64,000 nt of DNA from Brachypterus glaber (GCA_958510825.1 OY294052.1:7895816-7959815); one strand, 5' to 3'. Positions 1 to 11,306 are shown, counted from the first letter of the stretch. The notes: generated from the letters alone by a model not told the origin. Made by a program: numbers and translations.

Positions 1-70
1 TTTTTTTGATATTTTTGGATGCGAAATCACCCCTTAAATTTTGGCATGGCAGTTATTGATCACCCTGTAT
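1..70. repeat. MITE family 1, end fragment
   Basis: TTGATATTTTTGGATG, then AATCACC and the terminal CACCCTGTAT match the right end of family 1. Positions 71-544 are AT-rich with nothing recognised. Confidence 0.6.
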
Positions 71-544
71 GTTTAAATTTGAATAAAAATGCACATAATT
101 TTTAATTTATTTTAAATTTAGTTTTCATAAAAAATAATATATCACATAATCTGTTTTTGATAAAATCTCATACGTATTTTTATTCATTTTTAATTTTCAA
201 ACGCTTTGTTCTTTAAGAATATTTAAGTACTTAAAAAATTGTTTTGGGTAGGAATTCAAAATTCAAAATAAAAGTGATTTCGATCCGTTAATAAAGGTAT
301 GAGTATTTTACCAAAATAGCGTGAATTATCTTAAAAACTCAATTTGAAAAAAATTAAGGTTAGTTTATTTTGGAATGTGGCAACCAAGTTTATACCGTGG
401 TTTCATCTAAAGCTTAGTTTAACTTCAAGTACCGGTTGTATAAGAGGCGTTTAAAGTTTAACTCAACATCAAAACATTTAAACTTTTAGTTTATCTTTAA
501 ACGTTCTTCTACAACTGGCCCTAAATATATCTTATTTGTTTTAG

Positions 545-3500
545 GTCCATCGTATTCATATGCAGGTAATATATTTTCATAAATATAAATTGTAAAATGC
601 TTTATTGATTTATTATTTTAGCTGTTCCGCTATCAGGAGGAGGCGGAGCAGGAGTACCTGGAGTAGCATATTTTGCACCACCACATTTTGCACCATCAGC
701 TTCTGCGGGTTACGGCCAACGTAAGTATTCGATTTTCATATTTATCACACGGCCCTCGTTTCCATTATAAACTAGATGAAACATTGCAAGCACCCTGTCA
801 AAACATCGGCACTATTGTACACTAGAGCCATCTAGTTTGCAAATTTCAAACAAGGTGTTTTGTTTGATTTTAAATTCTGTATCTTTAAAACATTATATTC
901 TAGCAAAAAACTGTATATAACATTTTTTATAGGGCTTAAAAAGAGATTTTATTTAAAATATAATTTTTTAAAATCGGGTTATAAATATGTGAGATATGCT
1001 AAAAAAACCTTTTACTGCTTTAAACGCCAATATCTCGAAAACAATGGGTTTTAGGAAAACGTTGTTTATAAAATTTTTTGACCAATTTAAAATTATCTTT
1101 TATATAAGTGCTAAATTAACCAAATACAATAATAATTGCCTTAATTATAAACAAAAATCGCTAAAAATAGGAGTTTTACCCTATTTTTACCCTATTTTTA
1201 CCCCCTTACGCCCAAAGTCCAATCAGCTCTTCGGAATACGATTAGAAACAATATGTAGAAATGGAGTTAGAGTTTACACCCAGACAGACAGACAGACAGA
1301 TGGACGCAAAATTTTTTTTTACTGATTTTGACTCAGAATGGTCTAAAACGTCGAGAAATGTGAAAAAAAACGTGGTCAAAGATTTTGACCTTTCGGCGAG
1401 GATTAATACATCGGCACTCTTAGTAGCACTAAGTGCCGATGTAACAAATCCCTCCTATGCCTCCCTGCACACATTTTAAAAATATCAAAAATATGCCATA
1501 ACTCTCTATTGCACATTTTATTTTACAACGAAAAAAAAAATATATGTATTATACGTCTTTTGACTTGCATAATTCGTAAAAAATATTGATTTTTTTCTTC
1601 TTTTTTTTTGAAAAATTTTGTTACATTTTTTTTCAAACCCATTATGCATATGAAGAACCAAAACGAATACAAAACTAAAAAATACTAAACTAAACTAAAC
1701 TAAACTAAACTAAACTAATAAATTATGTTTGGTAATCAACAAAACAATTTTTAGAATTTATTAGAACTCAAAAGCTCGTTTTTAAACAAAACCAACACAC
1801 TAACAAAAAATCGACTTAAGCTAAATTTCAAAGTTCGTGACATGATCACCTGTTTAAATATTTACCGGCAATATTGAATACTGCCATCTTTCAATAGATA
1901 TTCTAATTTGAAGAAGAGTGTTCCCAAGTCCAAACTAGGTGCCCATAAAGTTTGTATTTTGTGTATTAAAAAATACAGGGGTCTTAACGCTAGTGTTCCC
2001 AAATGGGCACAAGATGCAATAGAGGGTTTTCTTATTTTCGTGTTCCATATTTAAAGTTGATATCTGGATTTGTTTAAAAGTTGAGGAGGGTAGCGTTTAG
2101 CCAGCCTTGTATAATACTTAAATTATTTACTTTATTTCAGCTCTTTCTCTATCTTCGAACCAATTTACCAGTTTCGACGGCCTCGATCACGACGCCGTTT
2201 TCGAGTCATCTGTTCCTAATAGAGTTGCTCCAACTAATAGCAGTTCAGTAAATAAAAGAGACTATCTTATTTCCAAAGTACCATGGCTCGCAAAAATTCT
2301 TAACAAGCAAGGAATTTTGGATACACCAAATGGTGAGTACCTAATTGTTGGGTCATCACATGGGAATAACCCCATGTGATGACCTAACATGTAATTTAGT
2401 TTATTTAGCATAAGCATAGGCTTATTCGGGGCTCTCCATGACACAGTATATATTGTACACATAAATAAATAAATATGGAGAGTGCAACTTACATAAGGGC
2501 CAAACCCTCATTTTTTTTTCGAGTTTTGCTTGAAACGGGTACTATGGTCTGTTTTTCAAGCAAGATAGTAAAGTAAAAATCGCACAGTAAATATTTTTAC
2601 AACATATATATTCCGTTATTTAAAAATGGTGCTCCTGTTTTCCCACCTCTAGTGGAGAGGTAAGAAAGGGGTAAATTACATGTTACAGATTTTCCCCTCG
2701 ATAAATGAAATCGACACCGAATTTTTATACAGGGTTATTCAGAAATAAGTTCGAGAAATTTAAGAGGTAATTCTACGTTAAAAAATACGAAAAAAAGTTC
2801 CTATAAGGGTTGGTCCGGAAAAGTCCTAAGGGAGCTACGGCTCTTTAAAATTGCAATAAAAATAATATTTCTAATTAATAACTTTTTTACCCTTTAGGCT
2901 AGAGCGACGAGCCTTTTGCATGTATACTAGTATTAATAAGGGCAATAAGTTTAGGTTAATTTTTTTTTATCCAGAAGCGTGCCTAGACGGACAAAATATG
3001 TGAGACTTAACACATTTTTGCCCCAAACTTTTTTATGTATATTTTTTTTGGATTTTGGTAAAAAATATAGATCCCTTGAGTAAAAATACATAAAAATGTC
3101 ACAGTGTAACACTGTAGGAGCAACCTTTTTAAAAAACATGCGGTTAAGAGGAAGTAACATTTTGTGCCACTAAAAATGTTACTTTTTAAAAGGCTACTAC
3201 TCCTTTAATATTAAATTTAGGTGTTTTGGTAAAGAATACTTTTTTGCTTAGTTTTAAATGAAGAATCGCCCTGCAGCATTAAAATTTCATTGGACCTTTT
3301 TTTTGTTCCCCATTCAATATGTCCATCTTCGAAGGGCCGCAGCTCCCTTAGGGCTCATTTCCGGACCAACCTTTATAGGAACATTTTTTCATATTTTTTA
3401 ACGTAGAATCACGTCTTAAATTTCTAGAACTTATTTCTGAATAATCCTGTATTTTTCTTTTTTTTTTCAGTTATTCAGGGTGGGCTTCACCCAGTGGGGA

Positions 3501-4602
3501 ATTTTCAAATAAGTCACACGGTATTTATTCATAAAATAATATATATTTTTTTGTTTTAGGTCCACTGGATCTAGGATTAACAAAAGTCATAACAACTGGA
3601 ACAAACTGCACAAATGCACCAAATGAAGCAACTGGAACATGCAAGTCTTTGTTTGATTGCGAATCTGTGTATTCCTCACTTACAAAACTATCAGACTTCA
3701 TTCAACATTCATGTACTATCGAAGGGTAAGTTTTTATATCATACTATTCACAGCCCGTAGCGCTAGAATAGTATTATACGGTAGTTTCGAATTTCCCAAA
3801 ATCGCCAAAAAAACGTCCTAGACAAAAAATTCTTGGATACAAATGTGTTTCATGAAAAAATAAGAAGCTTTGAAAATGTCAGTCTGTCCGTCCGTCCTTC
3901 TGTTCGTCTGTGTCACGTTTTTTATAGACTCAAGAATGAATAATCCCATCGACTCGAAATTTTCAGAAAAAATCAAGTTTTGTGAGGAAAAGATCCCTAT
4001 TATTTTTGAAAGTAATCCCCCCAAAAACAAAAAAGTTATGGGGGTTTAAACTTAAAAAAAAAAAATAAAAAAATATAAATTTAAAAAAAAAATGTTCAGA
4101 ATTTTTTTGTTTTTCGCAAAAAGAAAAAAAGTCCAAATGAAAAATATTGAATTTTTTTTTTTGAAAATTATTTTTTTTAATTATTTGGGAAAATGCAATA
4201 TACAATTTACTGTGAATAGTATATAATGGAATGCGTAGCATTATATATTTTCACGGCTTGTTAATTTTTTAAATCCTTCTATTAACATCATGATACACAG
4301 TATTCCTGAAGCTTGTTTAAGTTTCAAAGAATTGTCAAAGTAAACAACCAGTTGATATTGAGGATAAGGAGGTTCATAACCATTAACAGCAAAATCACAG
4401 CAACTTTTTCTTTCGAAAACGAACCTCTAAAATCTTTTTGTTTTATGCACCTTCTCCTGTCAACATCCACTGGTTGTTTGCTTTGATCATTGCTTGAAAC
4501 TTGTTCGAAGCCGATTTTTTTTTTTGGAGATGTTTAATTTTAAAAATGGGACTACAAATATTCTATTTTGTTTTCAGAATTACTGGAGTATGCTGCGCTT
4601 AA
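545..4602 (+). CDS. CLIP-domain protein, module 1 (5' end outside window)
   Basis: Probable secreted protein ending in a CLIP domain; substrate and partners unknown. Exons by splice sites and frame: 545-565, 622-720, 2141-2332, 3560-3725, 4578-4602. Introns are phase 1 except the last, which is phase 2. The product is Gly/Ala/Pro-rich (GGGGAGVPGVAYFAPPHF), then a Ser-rich stretch with a KRD basic site, then VPWLAKIL and DLGLTKVI. The end has six cysteines spaced C-x10-C-x5-C-x17-C-x8-CC, which is the CLIP pattern. CLIP domains are best known at the N-terminus of insect serine proteases and homologues in coagulation, melanization and Toll signalling. Here the domain is C-terminal, with the stop one codon after CC and no protease domain. 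The first exon with signal peptide is not visible and probably lies left of position 1. An AATAAA follows at 4670. The exon chain is inferred and has no transcript support. Confidence 0.7.
721..2140. repeat. Module 1 intron: unclassified repeat and TAAAC array
   Basis: 760-1450 looks like a transposon remnant: a block containing CATCGGCACT occurs near both ends, and a CAGACAGACAGACAG tract lies at about 1280-1300. A (TAAAC)n array lies at about 1685-1718. The rest shows nothing. Confidence 0.4.
2728..3452. mobile_element. MITE family 1, full copy
   Basis: Long terminal inverted repeats (over 90 bp) around TTCCTATAAGGGTTGGTCC and its complement, flanked by ACAGGGT and CCTGTAT. Non-coding; in the intron before the CLIP exon of module 1. 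Confidence 0.75.
3560..3725 (+). CDS. CLIP-domain exon of module 1
   Basis: Holds cysteines 1 to 4 of the CLIP domain. It starts after TTTTAG in phase 1 and ends in phase 2 before GTAAGT. Cys 5 and 6 come from the 25-nt last exon at 4578-4602 (ITGVCCA-stop). Splitting the final CC onto a separate tiny exon is repeated in module 2. Confidence 0.78.
3742..4260. mobile_element. MITE family 3 copy
   Basis: Begins ACTATTCACAG and has CTGTGAATAGT near the other end. Interior has a TCTGTCCGTCCGTCC block and runs of A/T. Occupies most of the last intron of module 1. Confidence 0.6.
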
Positions 4603-4669
4603 ATCAACAGTCAAATTATATATATTTTTCAAATTACTAAATTTTTATACACATGTGAATTTATTTTTT

Positions 4670-4675
4670 AATAAA
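4670..4675 (+). terminator. poly(A) signal, module 1
   Basis: AATAAA about 70 nt after the stop at 4600-4602. It supports a genuine transcript end between the two CLIP modules. Confidence 0.5.
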
Positions 4676-4944
4676 ATATAATAATTAGTATAGTTTTTTA
4701 AATTTTTCCTTGCCTCGGGAGATTATATATTTAGTAATTTTTATTCTAAACAGAACTAAATTATTACTTAGTAGGTACTTGCTTTGTAACGTATGTTACT
4801 ATTTTAATTGTATTATTTTAGTATTTTGGTGAAGGTCTTTTTTTAGTTCAGTGACATATATACGTGTTTTTTAACAAAAATTATCTTTAATAAAATAGTA
4901 TTAAATGCCTAATAATATATATTAATTATAATCATTTTAGTCTA

Positions 4945-5102
4945 GTTTAGGGAACGTTCCAGTATTACGTAACGCAAATTTTGATCATTTTGGACCCCCA
5001 CCCCGTCCTGTTACGTTATTTTCATATACCATTAACATGGACGTAACACTTCAAAATGACCCCCCCCCTAGGAGCGTTACGTAATACTTGAACGTTCCCT
5101 TA
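4945..5102. repeat. Short inverted-repeat element
   Basis: AGGGAACGTTC at the left, GAACGTTCCCT at the right, with GTTACGTAATACTT inside. A related piece lies at about 24615-24716 in intron 1 of gene A. Confidence 0.6.
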
Positions 5103-5194
5103 TCAAATTATTACCACTAACCAATGAAATAAAATGTGTAAAAAAATTGACTAATTATAGCTATTATACGCGAGTAGAATACTATTGCTATGTC

Positions 5195-5840
5195 TTTATC
5201 CACAGCCGTTTTAAAGTTTAAACGGCAGACTAACATCTCTACTCTAAATTTCTCTACTCCCTAACATCCCTACTCCATAACATCCCTACTCCACAACAAC
5301 TCTACTCCGTAACATCTCTACTCCATAACATCTCTACTCCGTAACAACTCTACTCCACAATATATGCACTTTATTAGCCACTTAATAATAAATGAGCAGT
5401 TCAAAGAACAAAGAATCTTCTACTTCTAGATTATTTTATTTTTTTCCTAGAAAACGTTTATCTTTAAATGTAAATGTAGAACAATCATAAATGAATTATT
5501 CTAAAAGCAACAATGACCGCGTACTCTTAACATGCACTAATATGTAAGTAATTAATAAACTGAATTCATTTTTGACAGTGACTTAGCATGACAAATATTC
5601 TTTTGAGTTAAGACAAGTTGCTAATCGAGTGTCTATAGTGTGGAGTAGAGTTGTTACGGAGTAGAGATGTTATGGAGTAGAGATGTTACGGAGTAGAGTT
5701 GTTGTGGAGTAGGGATGTTATGGAGTAGGGATGTTAGGGAGTAGAGAAATTTAGAGTAGAGATGTTTGTCTGCCGTTTAAACGGTTTATTTTTACACAGA
5801 CCCGTGATTAATAAGCCTATTAATCACGGCCGTGGATAAA
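5195..5840. mobile_element. Foldback-type transposon
   Basis: Two arms of about 150 bp (about 5205-5365 and 5640-5790) are reverse complements. Each is built from tandem short units of the type ACATCTCTACTCCAT (15-17 nt). Outer ends TTTATCCACAGCCG and GGCCGTGGATAAA. Arms made of short direct repeats are the mark of Foldback elements. The AT-rich core holds no ORF. Confidence 0.7.
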
Positions 5841-6040
5841 TAAATGTGTGGTACAGCCAAAAGGTATATTAGGGTAAAAAAATCGATTTTTCTTTCATTA
5901 TTTCGTAACGTAGGAATGTACAATGCAATGTAAACCCCAAAAATTAAAAAAAAATGATTTTTTTTACGCTAATATAGGTACCTTTTCGCAAACCACTTTC
6001 AAATATATTTTAAATTATTGGATTTAATATTTTGTTTTAG

Positions 6041-9000
6041 ATCTTGCTTCAGGCGCTCCAGCTTCATACTTCAGTGTCCATAAAGGTATGTTTATCAGTT
6101 TTACGATAAATTTAAAAAAAAATCTTATTAATCAATATTTTTTAGGACAGCACTTTGGTAAGCAACTTTCTTTTTTTTGTTGTAATTAACAACTAAATTA
6201 ATTAAATTAATATAAAAATAGTATTGAGAATAAAAAAATACAATTTTCTTAAAGATGCTTGAAATGAATTTAAAATTAGAATCTTAAAATAACAATTATA
6301 ATGTTTTACAGCTTTACCAATGGCACCTTTACCAGGTAAGTGGCTTTTAATAGTTCCAGTTATACCTAGGCCTGCAAAATAATGTAACCGAGTTTTATTT
6401 TACCAGACTATTTCCAATAAAAACTTTTCGCAAAAAAAATGAACCGACTTCTGTGTCTCTAAAAAGTAAAAAATAAAAAATACTTAAGTCGGGGCCAATT
6501 TCACCCTTCCCTAAATTTATTACTAACAATTGTTTTTTCATTATTTTATTATTGTTTGCTGTGAAATTGGCACCGACTTAAGTATTTTTTATTATTTACT
6601 TTTTAGGGACACAGAAATCGGTTCATTTTTTTTTGCAATTTTTTTTTTATTTTTTACTTTTTAGAGACACAGAACTTGCAGATTTGTAACGTCATCTTAG
6701 CTAAATTATAATTGTCCTTCCATCTCGGCAAGCTACTGACGTCACAACGCACTGTTAGTGCGTTGTGACGTCATTATCTTAAAGATAAATTTCTAAAAAA
6801 TAAAAGTAATATTTTTATTTCGCGCCCAAGAGTCCAACCAACCTTATTTTGAACGAAATACTATAGAAAATCTTGTTAAACTTTAAGCGTTAAGTAATAA
6901 TCAAATAACCCCTTATGATAAAATCACAAAATTTATCATTTTCTTTTAGTATTTTAATATTACAGGTCCAAAGAATCAAGTTTAGAGGAATTTAAAAGGT
7001 TTTCAGTGTGCTGCAATATTTGAGTGACCCCTTAATCAAGTTATCCGGCTTATCCGAGTTATCCGATATTTCTCTAAAAATTTGGTTGGTAGTAGAACCA
7101 AATTAAGCCGTTTTTAAGTGAAATTTCGTTAAAATTATTAAATTTATCTAAATTATCCGGCTTACCCGGCATTATCATACAAATCATACAAGAACATACC
7201 TTACATTTTATAACCGTAATGCAAGAACCAATATTATCCGTAGTAATTCTATTTATAATATGATGCATTATGTTAATACGTACTGCAATAGTTGTGACCT
7301 TCACTTCAACACTATTAATTACTTAATTGATTGTATTACTATGGCCCGTTGGCCAAATAATTAATTTTTTTTATATATATATATAGATAATGTAACCTAA
7401 CTTTTTATTTAGGTTTAGTTTTAGGTTATTTAATTTATTATAGCATATATTTTCTCTTTGTTTTCTATTATATATTGTCCTGTAAATGGTTTTCTGTTGG
7501 GCAATAAATATATATTATTATTATCCCAGCGTCAAATTAAAACGGGACCACCTCAGGAATGCCCTCATTAAGTTGCAAGAAGTTTCATCAAATTCCGTTC
7601 ATTCGTTCCAAAGTTATGCGGGAACAAACATAAAAAAAATAAAGTCACTTCGAATTGATAACCTCCTCCTTTTTGGAAGTCGGTTAATAAAATAACTAAG
7701 TTCATTATTCTGAAATCACTCTAGCATTCTGCTATATAGCAGCATTAGCCTTTGATTGATAGAGTGACTCTAGTAGAGTCACTCTACACATTTAAAAGTG
7801 TTTAAAAACATTTGCAAATATTTATTAATAATTCTGATTACTAACTAAATTATTTTTTCTTTTATAGAGTATCATATAGGTAAGTATATTTATTCCCGGG
7901 GAAAAAACAATCATGCATGAACATAAAAAATTCGACCATGCATGGATTTTGACCATGCATGAATTTTGACACGGTATGATCATGTATGATCATCTATGAT
8001 CATGTATGATCATCTATGATCATGTATGGTCAGGTCTGATCATGTATGGTCAGGTATGATCATACCGGGTCAAAATTCATGCATTTTCGAAATTCAGACA
8101 TGATCATGCATAATCATGCATAATTCTACCTAATTTAAGACAAAAATAGACATCATTATGCATAATTATGCATGAACTTTTTTAAATCTCAGGAAAAAAT
8201 GTTTAAATATGATTATGCATAATTATTTATAATTATGTTCAATTTTATTACGATATTTCAAGAAAGTTTTGAAATAGAAACTTGAAATATCATAGTGTAA
8301 GATTTATTTTTAAAGGACTTGCATTTTTAAACAGACTATATCAGTAAATTATATACAATTTATTATACATCCCAAAATTAAAGAGGTGATTCTACATCCA
8401 AAAATATCAAAAAAAGTTCCTATAAAGGTTGGTCCGAAAATGAGCCCTAAGGGAGCTTCGGCCCTTTAAAATTGTACTAAAAATAGGGTTTTTAATTAAT
8501 AAGTCTGGTACCCTTTAAGCTAGAACGACGAGTTTTTTCATGTATACCAGTATTAATAAGTGCAATTAGTTTATGTTAATTAATTTTGTTGAACTTATCA
8601 AGAGGCGTGCCTAGACGGACAAAATATGTGAGGCTTAACACATTTTTGCCCCAAACTTTTTGATGTGAATTTTTTTGGATTTTTTGTAAAAAATATAGAT
8701 TCCTTGAGTAAAAATTCATAAAAAATGTCATATAGTGTAACACTGTAGGAGCAACCGCTAAAAAAATACAATTAAGAGAAAGTTACATTTTGTGCCACCA
8801 AAAATGTTACTTTTTAAAAGGCGATTACTCCTTTAATATTAAAAGGTATTTCGGCGAAGAATGCTTTTTTGCTTAGTTTTTAATGAAGAATCACCCTAGC
8901 ATTAGAAGTTTATTGGTGCTCTTTTTGTTCCCCTTTCATAATGTCCATTTTCGAAGGGCCGTAGCTCCCTTAGGGATCCTTTCCGGACCAACTTTTATAG

Positions 9001-11155
9001 GAACGTTTTTTGATATTTTTGGATGTAGGATCACCTTCTAAATTTTTTCATGCCAGTAAGTAAAATATATAACGGTTACATTAAAAGGTTTTCTTTCCGG
9101 AAAATCGCAATCAAATATTTTTTTATGATACGACGATTTATAGTATTTTCGTTCATTATATATTCTGTTTTATTCATTATTTAAGTTAATTTGACAATAA
9201 CGCAGTTATGTATAGTTGGATAATGAATGAAAAAAAAAAGATAAAAAACAAAAAGAATTTATAAGCAGTTTATAATGAGGTGTTATACAGCTTACAGTTA
9301 GCTCCTCCTGACAAGTAAGTAAATCTAAAATAAAAAAAATCTAACCTAACCTCAAATTTATGGCCCGAAATTACTCGAATAACTAAATTACTTACTTTCA
9401 GGGCCGTGCCCTGATGATGTCCCTAGACTGAGACGAAAGCGCTTGGCTACTTATCTTTAGAAACAATATACGGATATACAAAAATTCAAATTCTTTTTAT
9501 TAATCTACAAGTCCAATTTTTCCAATTTTTTATCTTTTTTATTTAATGAAAAAGAAAATGTTGTGAATGAATGTTGGTATAACTGGTAAACTAAAGTACT
9601 ACAAATAGTCGCATCGTAAAAATCCTATAGAACATTATAATTTTACCTATTTTGATTGACTAGCTCCGTCCCGACCTCTTGGTTTATTTTATTCTACAAC
9701 ATTTGCCCAACCTGTGCAATATCAAACAACAGAAACAGTTGAAACAAATGAAGAAGAAGCTGAAAAAGAAACTGAAAAGGAGGCTGAAACGGAAGTTGAA
9801 TCAACTACTTCTGAAACAAATGAATCTTCTATTAGAAGCTCAGTTGTTTCTGTTTTACCTTGGTTGGATCCAATTTTAAGTTATGGCGGTGTTTTAAATA
9901 CAACATCAGGTAAAACACATTTTCTAAAATGTTTTTTTTTTGGCATTTGAGAATATATTTAGTCCAGTCAAATAATAAATGTAAATTGCAATAAATGTAC
10001 ACGGGCTGATATTTTAAAGGGTAGTAGTGGATGGTAACAAAACACTCCTGTTAGTATTTCACGATACGATAAAAATACATATTACCAATTTTGTTAAGAA
10101 GGAAATTTCCAACAATTTTTGTTTGGATCATTTTTTTAATATATTAATAACAATCGAGTTATTTTAAAAACAGTCATGTTGGACGTGAATTTGGTTTTCT
10201 CGATTTTTCAGCCAAATTATTCATCGAACGATAAAAGTTATTAATAAACACATGTTGCGTGGGGATCCAAATGTACCAGCACGGTCTCTATGTTAGTATG
10301 ACAACATTTTGTATATAATACATACATTGCAGTATTTAATATCACAAGTAAAGTATTAACAATCAATGGTAGCGATATACATAACTAATATGTATTTACA
10401 AATAAAATTTAGTATTAAAATTACTATGACATTTTCTAAGTGTAGAAATCGAAATGTCGCAATCCGGTTGGAAACTATTAGGATTTGTAAAAAAATAAAG
10501 TATGTTCTTTCATTTATTTATTTTTTCTTTAGGACTCTTAGATTTGGGCTTCGGCAAAGTCATCAGTGCTAGACCAGAATGTAGCAACACACCTTCAAAC
10601 ACGACTGGCCATGGACTCTGTACACTAATGGAAAACTGTCCCCATGAATATGATTTCTTAAAGGATATAAATGACTTCCTAAAATCATCTTGTAAAATTG
10701 AGCAGTAAGTATTATCAAAAAAAAAAAAAATCTTAGATTCTTTTTAGTTCATATCATGATTTCAGAATTCCAAATCTATGTCCTCAATTATAATGAAATT
10801 AAATTGAAAGTTTTTGCCCGATTTGTATAATTTAGCTTTTTGATTTTTGGGGAATAGGGCTTTGGATCTGACTAAAATTGTTATCTAATTTGCTGTGACG
10901 TTTCGACGATGGATTTTCGTTGTTTTCGAACAGAGAATTAAAACCAAAGATTAGTCATTTTCACTAACAGTAAACACTCACATAAACAAAACCTTATTTA
11001 AACAGTTGCAGTTGCTGCGTATGGTAAAGTACACTGTCTTGATTTTATTTTTTAACTGTTATTTATTTGTCAAAAAGCTCAATTATAATGTTTAAAAAAT
11101 TTTAATTTATATTTTCAGGTATACTGGAATATGCTGTACCCAATTTGAAGAGTAA
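6041..11155 (+). CDS. CLIP-domain protein, module 2 (tandem paralogue)
   Basis: Paralogue of the module just upstream. Exons: 6041-6085, 6146-6157, 6312-6335, 7868-7879, 9664-9909, 10533-10704, 11119-11155. All introns are phase 1 except the last (phase 2), as in module 1. The 246-nt exon encodes a Glu/Thr-rich segment (about 80 residues) ending in VLPWLDPILSYGGVLN. The next encodes LLDLGFGKVI and then a CLIP domain, C-x12-C-x5-C-x17-C-x8-CC, and the protein ends TQFEE-stop. PWL..IL and LDLG..KVI align with module 1, so this is a tandem duplication. No ATG plus signal-peptide exon was found between 4603 and 6040. The module therefore either shares the upstream first exon by alternative splicing or has an unseen one. 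The three last exons are strong; the 12-nt micro-exons are tentative. AATAAA lies at 11301. Confidence 0.68.
6430..6636. repeat. Inverted repeat in module 2 intron
   Basis: Arms 6430-6504 and 6561-6636 (AACCGACTTCTGTGTCTCTA and its near complement, with CTTAAGTCGG). A third partial arm lies at 6650-6680. Confidence 0.6.
6737..6773. repeat. Perfect hairpin with TGACGTCA at both ends
   Basis: A 17-bp stem and 3-nt loop. Each end is the CRE/ATF palindrome TGACGTCA. It lies in an intron of module 2; no proven regulatory role. Confidence 0.55.
7480..7695 (+). mobile_element. RTE-like LINE 3' end fragment
   Basis: The 3' end reads AATTGATAACCTCCTCCTTT then GGAAGTCGGTTAATAAA. This matches the recurrent 3' end of insect RTE-type elements as I remember it. 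No coding part remains. Confidence 0.45.
7912..8240. repeat. CATGTATGAT 10-bp tandem and ATGCAT-rich tract
   Basis: At 7975-8065 the decamers CATGTATGAT and CATCTATGAT alternate with period 10; the flanks are full of CATGCAT and TGATCA. Low-complexity DNA without an ORF. Confidence 0.65.
8370..9057. mobile_element. MITE family 1, full copy
   Basis: Starts GGTGATTCTACATCC..GGTTGGTCCG and ends with the complementary CGGACCAACTTTTATAGG..GGATGTAGGATCACC. In an intron of CLIP module 2. Confidence 0.75.
9664..9909 (+). CDS. Glu/Thr-rich linker exon of module 2
   Basis: Open through the whole exon in the phase set by its neighbours. It encodes RPLGLFYSTTFAQPVQYQ, a repetitive Glu-Ala/Glu-Thr stretch (low complexity, probably extended or O-glycosylated) and then the conserved VLPWLDPIL block. 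It takes the place of the 192-nt exon 2141-2332 of module 1. The two share only the C-terminal part, so the linkers have diverged quickly. Confidence 0.7.
10241..10380. repeat. Dispersed repeat, copy 1
   Basis: CATGTTGCGTGGGGATCC through CAGCACGGTCTCTATGTTAG. Its reverse complement is found at 56050-56190. Confidence 0.6.
10533..10704 (+). CDS. CLIP-domain exon of module 2
   Basis: Encodes LLDLGFGKVI followed by CLIP cysteines 1-4. Acceptor TTCTTTAG, donor GTAAGT; phases (1 in, 2 out) are identical to the module 1 CLIP exon. The 37-nt exon at 11119-11155 adds YTGICC and the stop. Confidence 0.78.
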
Positions 11156-11300
11156 AATTCTACATGGATAAAAGTTTTTAGTAGAACTTCTTGCTTATTA
11201 CATTAAGTAATTTCATAGGTATTATTTTATAAATACATAGGTATTATTTTATAAATACTCACATAAATTAGATCTGTATATGTATATGTATCTGTAGTAA

Positions 11301-11306
11301 AATAAA
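11301..11306 (+). terminator. poly(A) signal, module 2
   Basis: AATAAA about 145 nt after the stop at 11153-11155, in AT-rich DNA. Confidence 0.45.

Noticed and set aside
860..1479. Three overlapping short + strand ORFs
   Set aside because: Low complexity with a CAGA microsatellite and no splice or family support; the block looks like a transposon remnant.
3963..4241. 92-residue minus-strand ORF, Phe/Lys-rich
   Set aside because: Made of A/T runs inside a family 3 MITE; the same kind of frame appears in other copies by chance.
9302..9314. Possible 13-nt exon before GTAAGT
   Set aside because: It would leave phase 2 and lead to an early stop in the next segment, unlike all neighbouring phase-1 exons.
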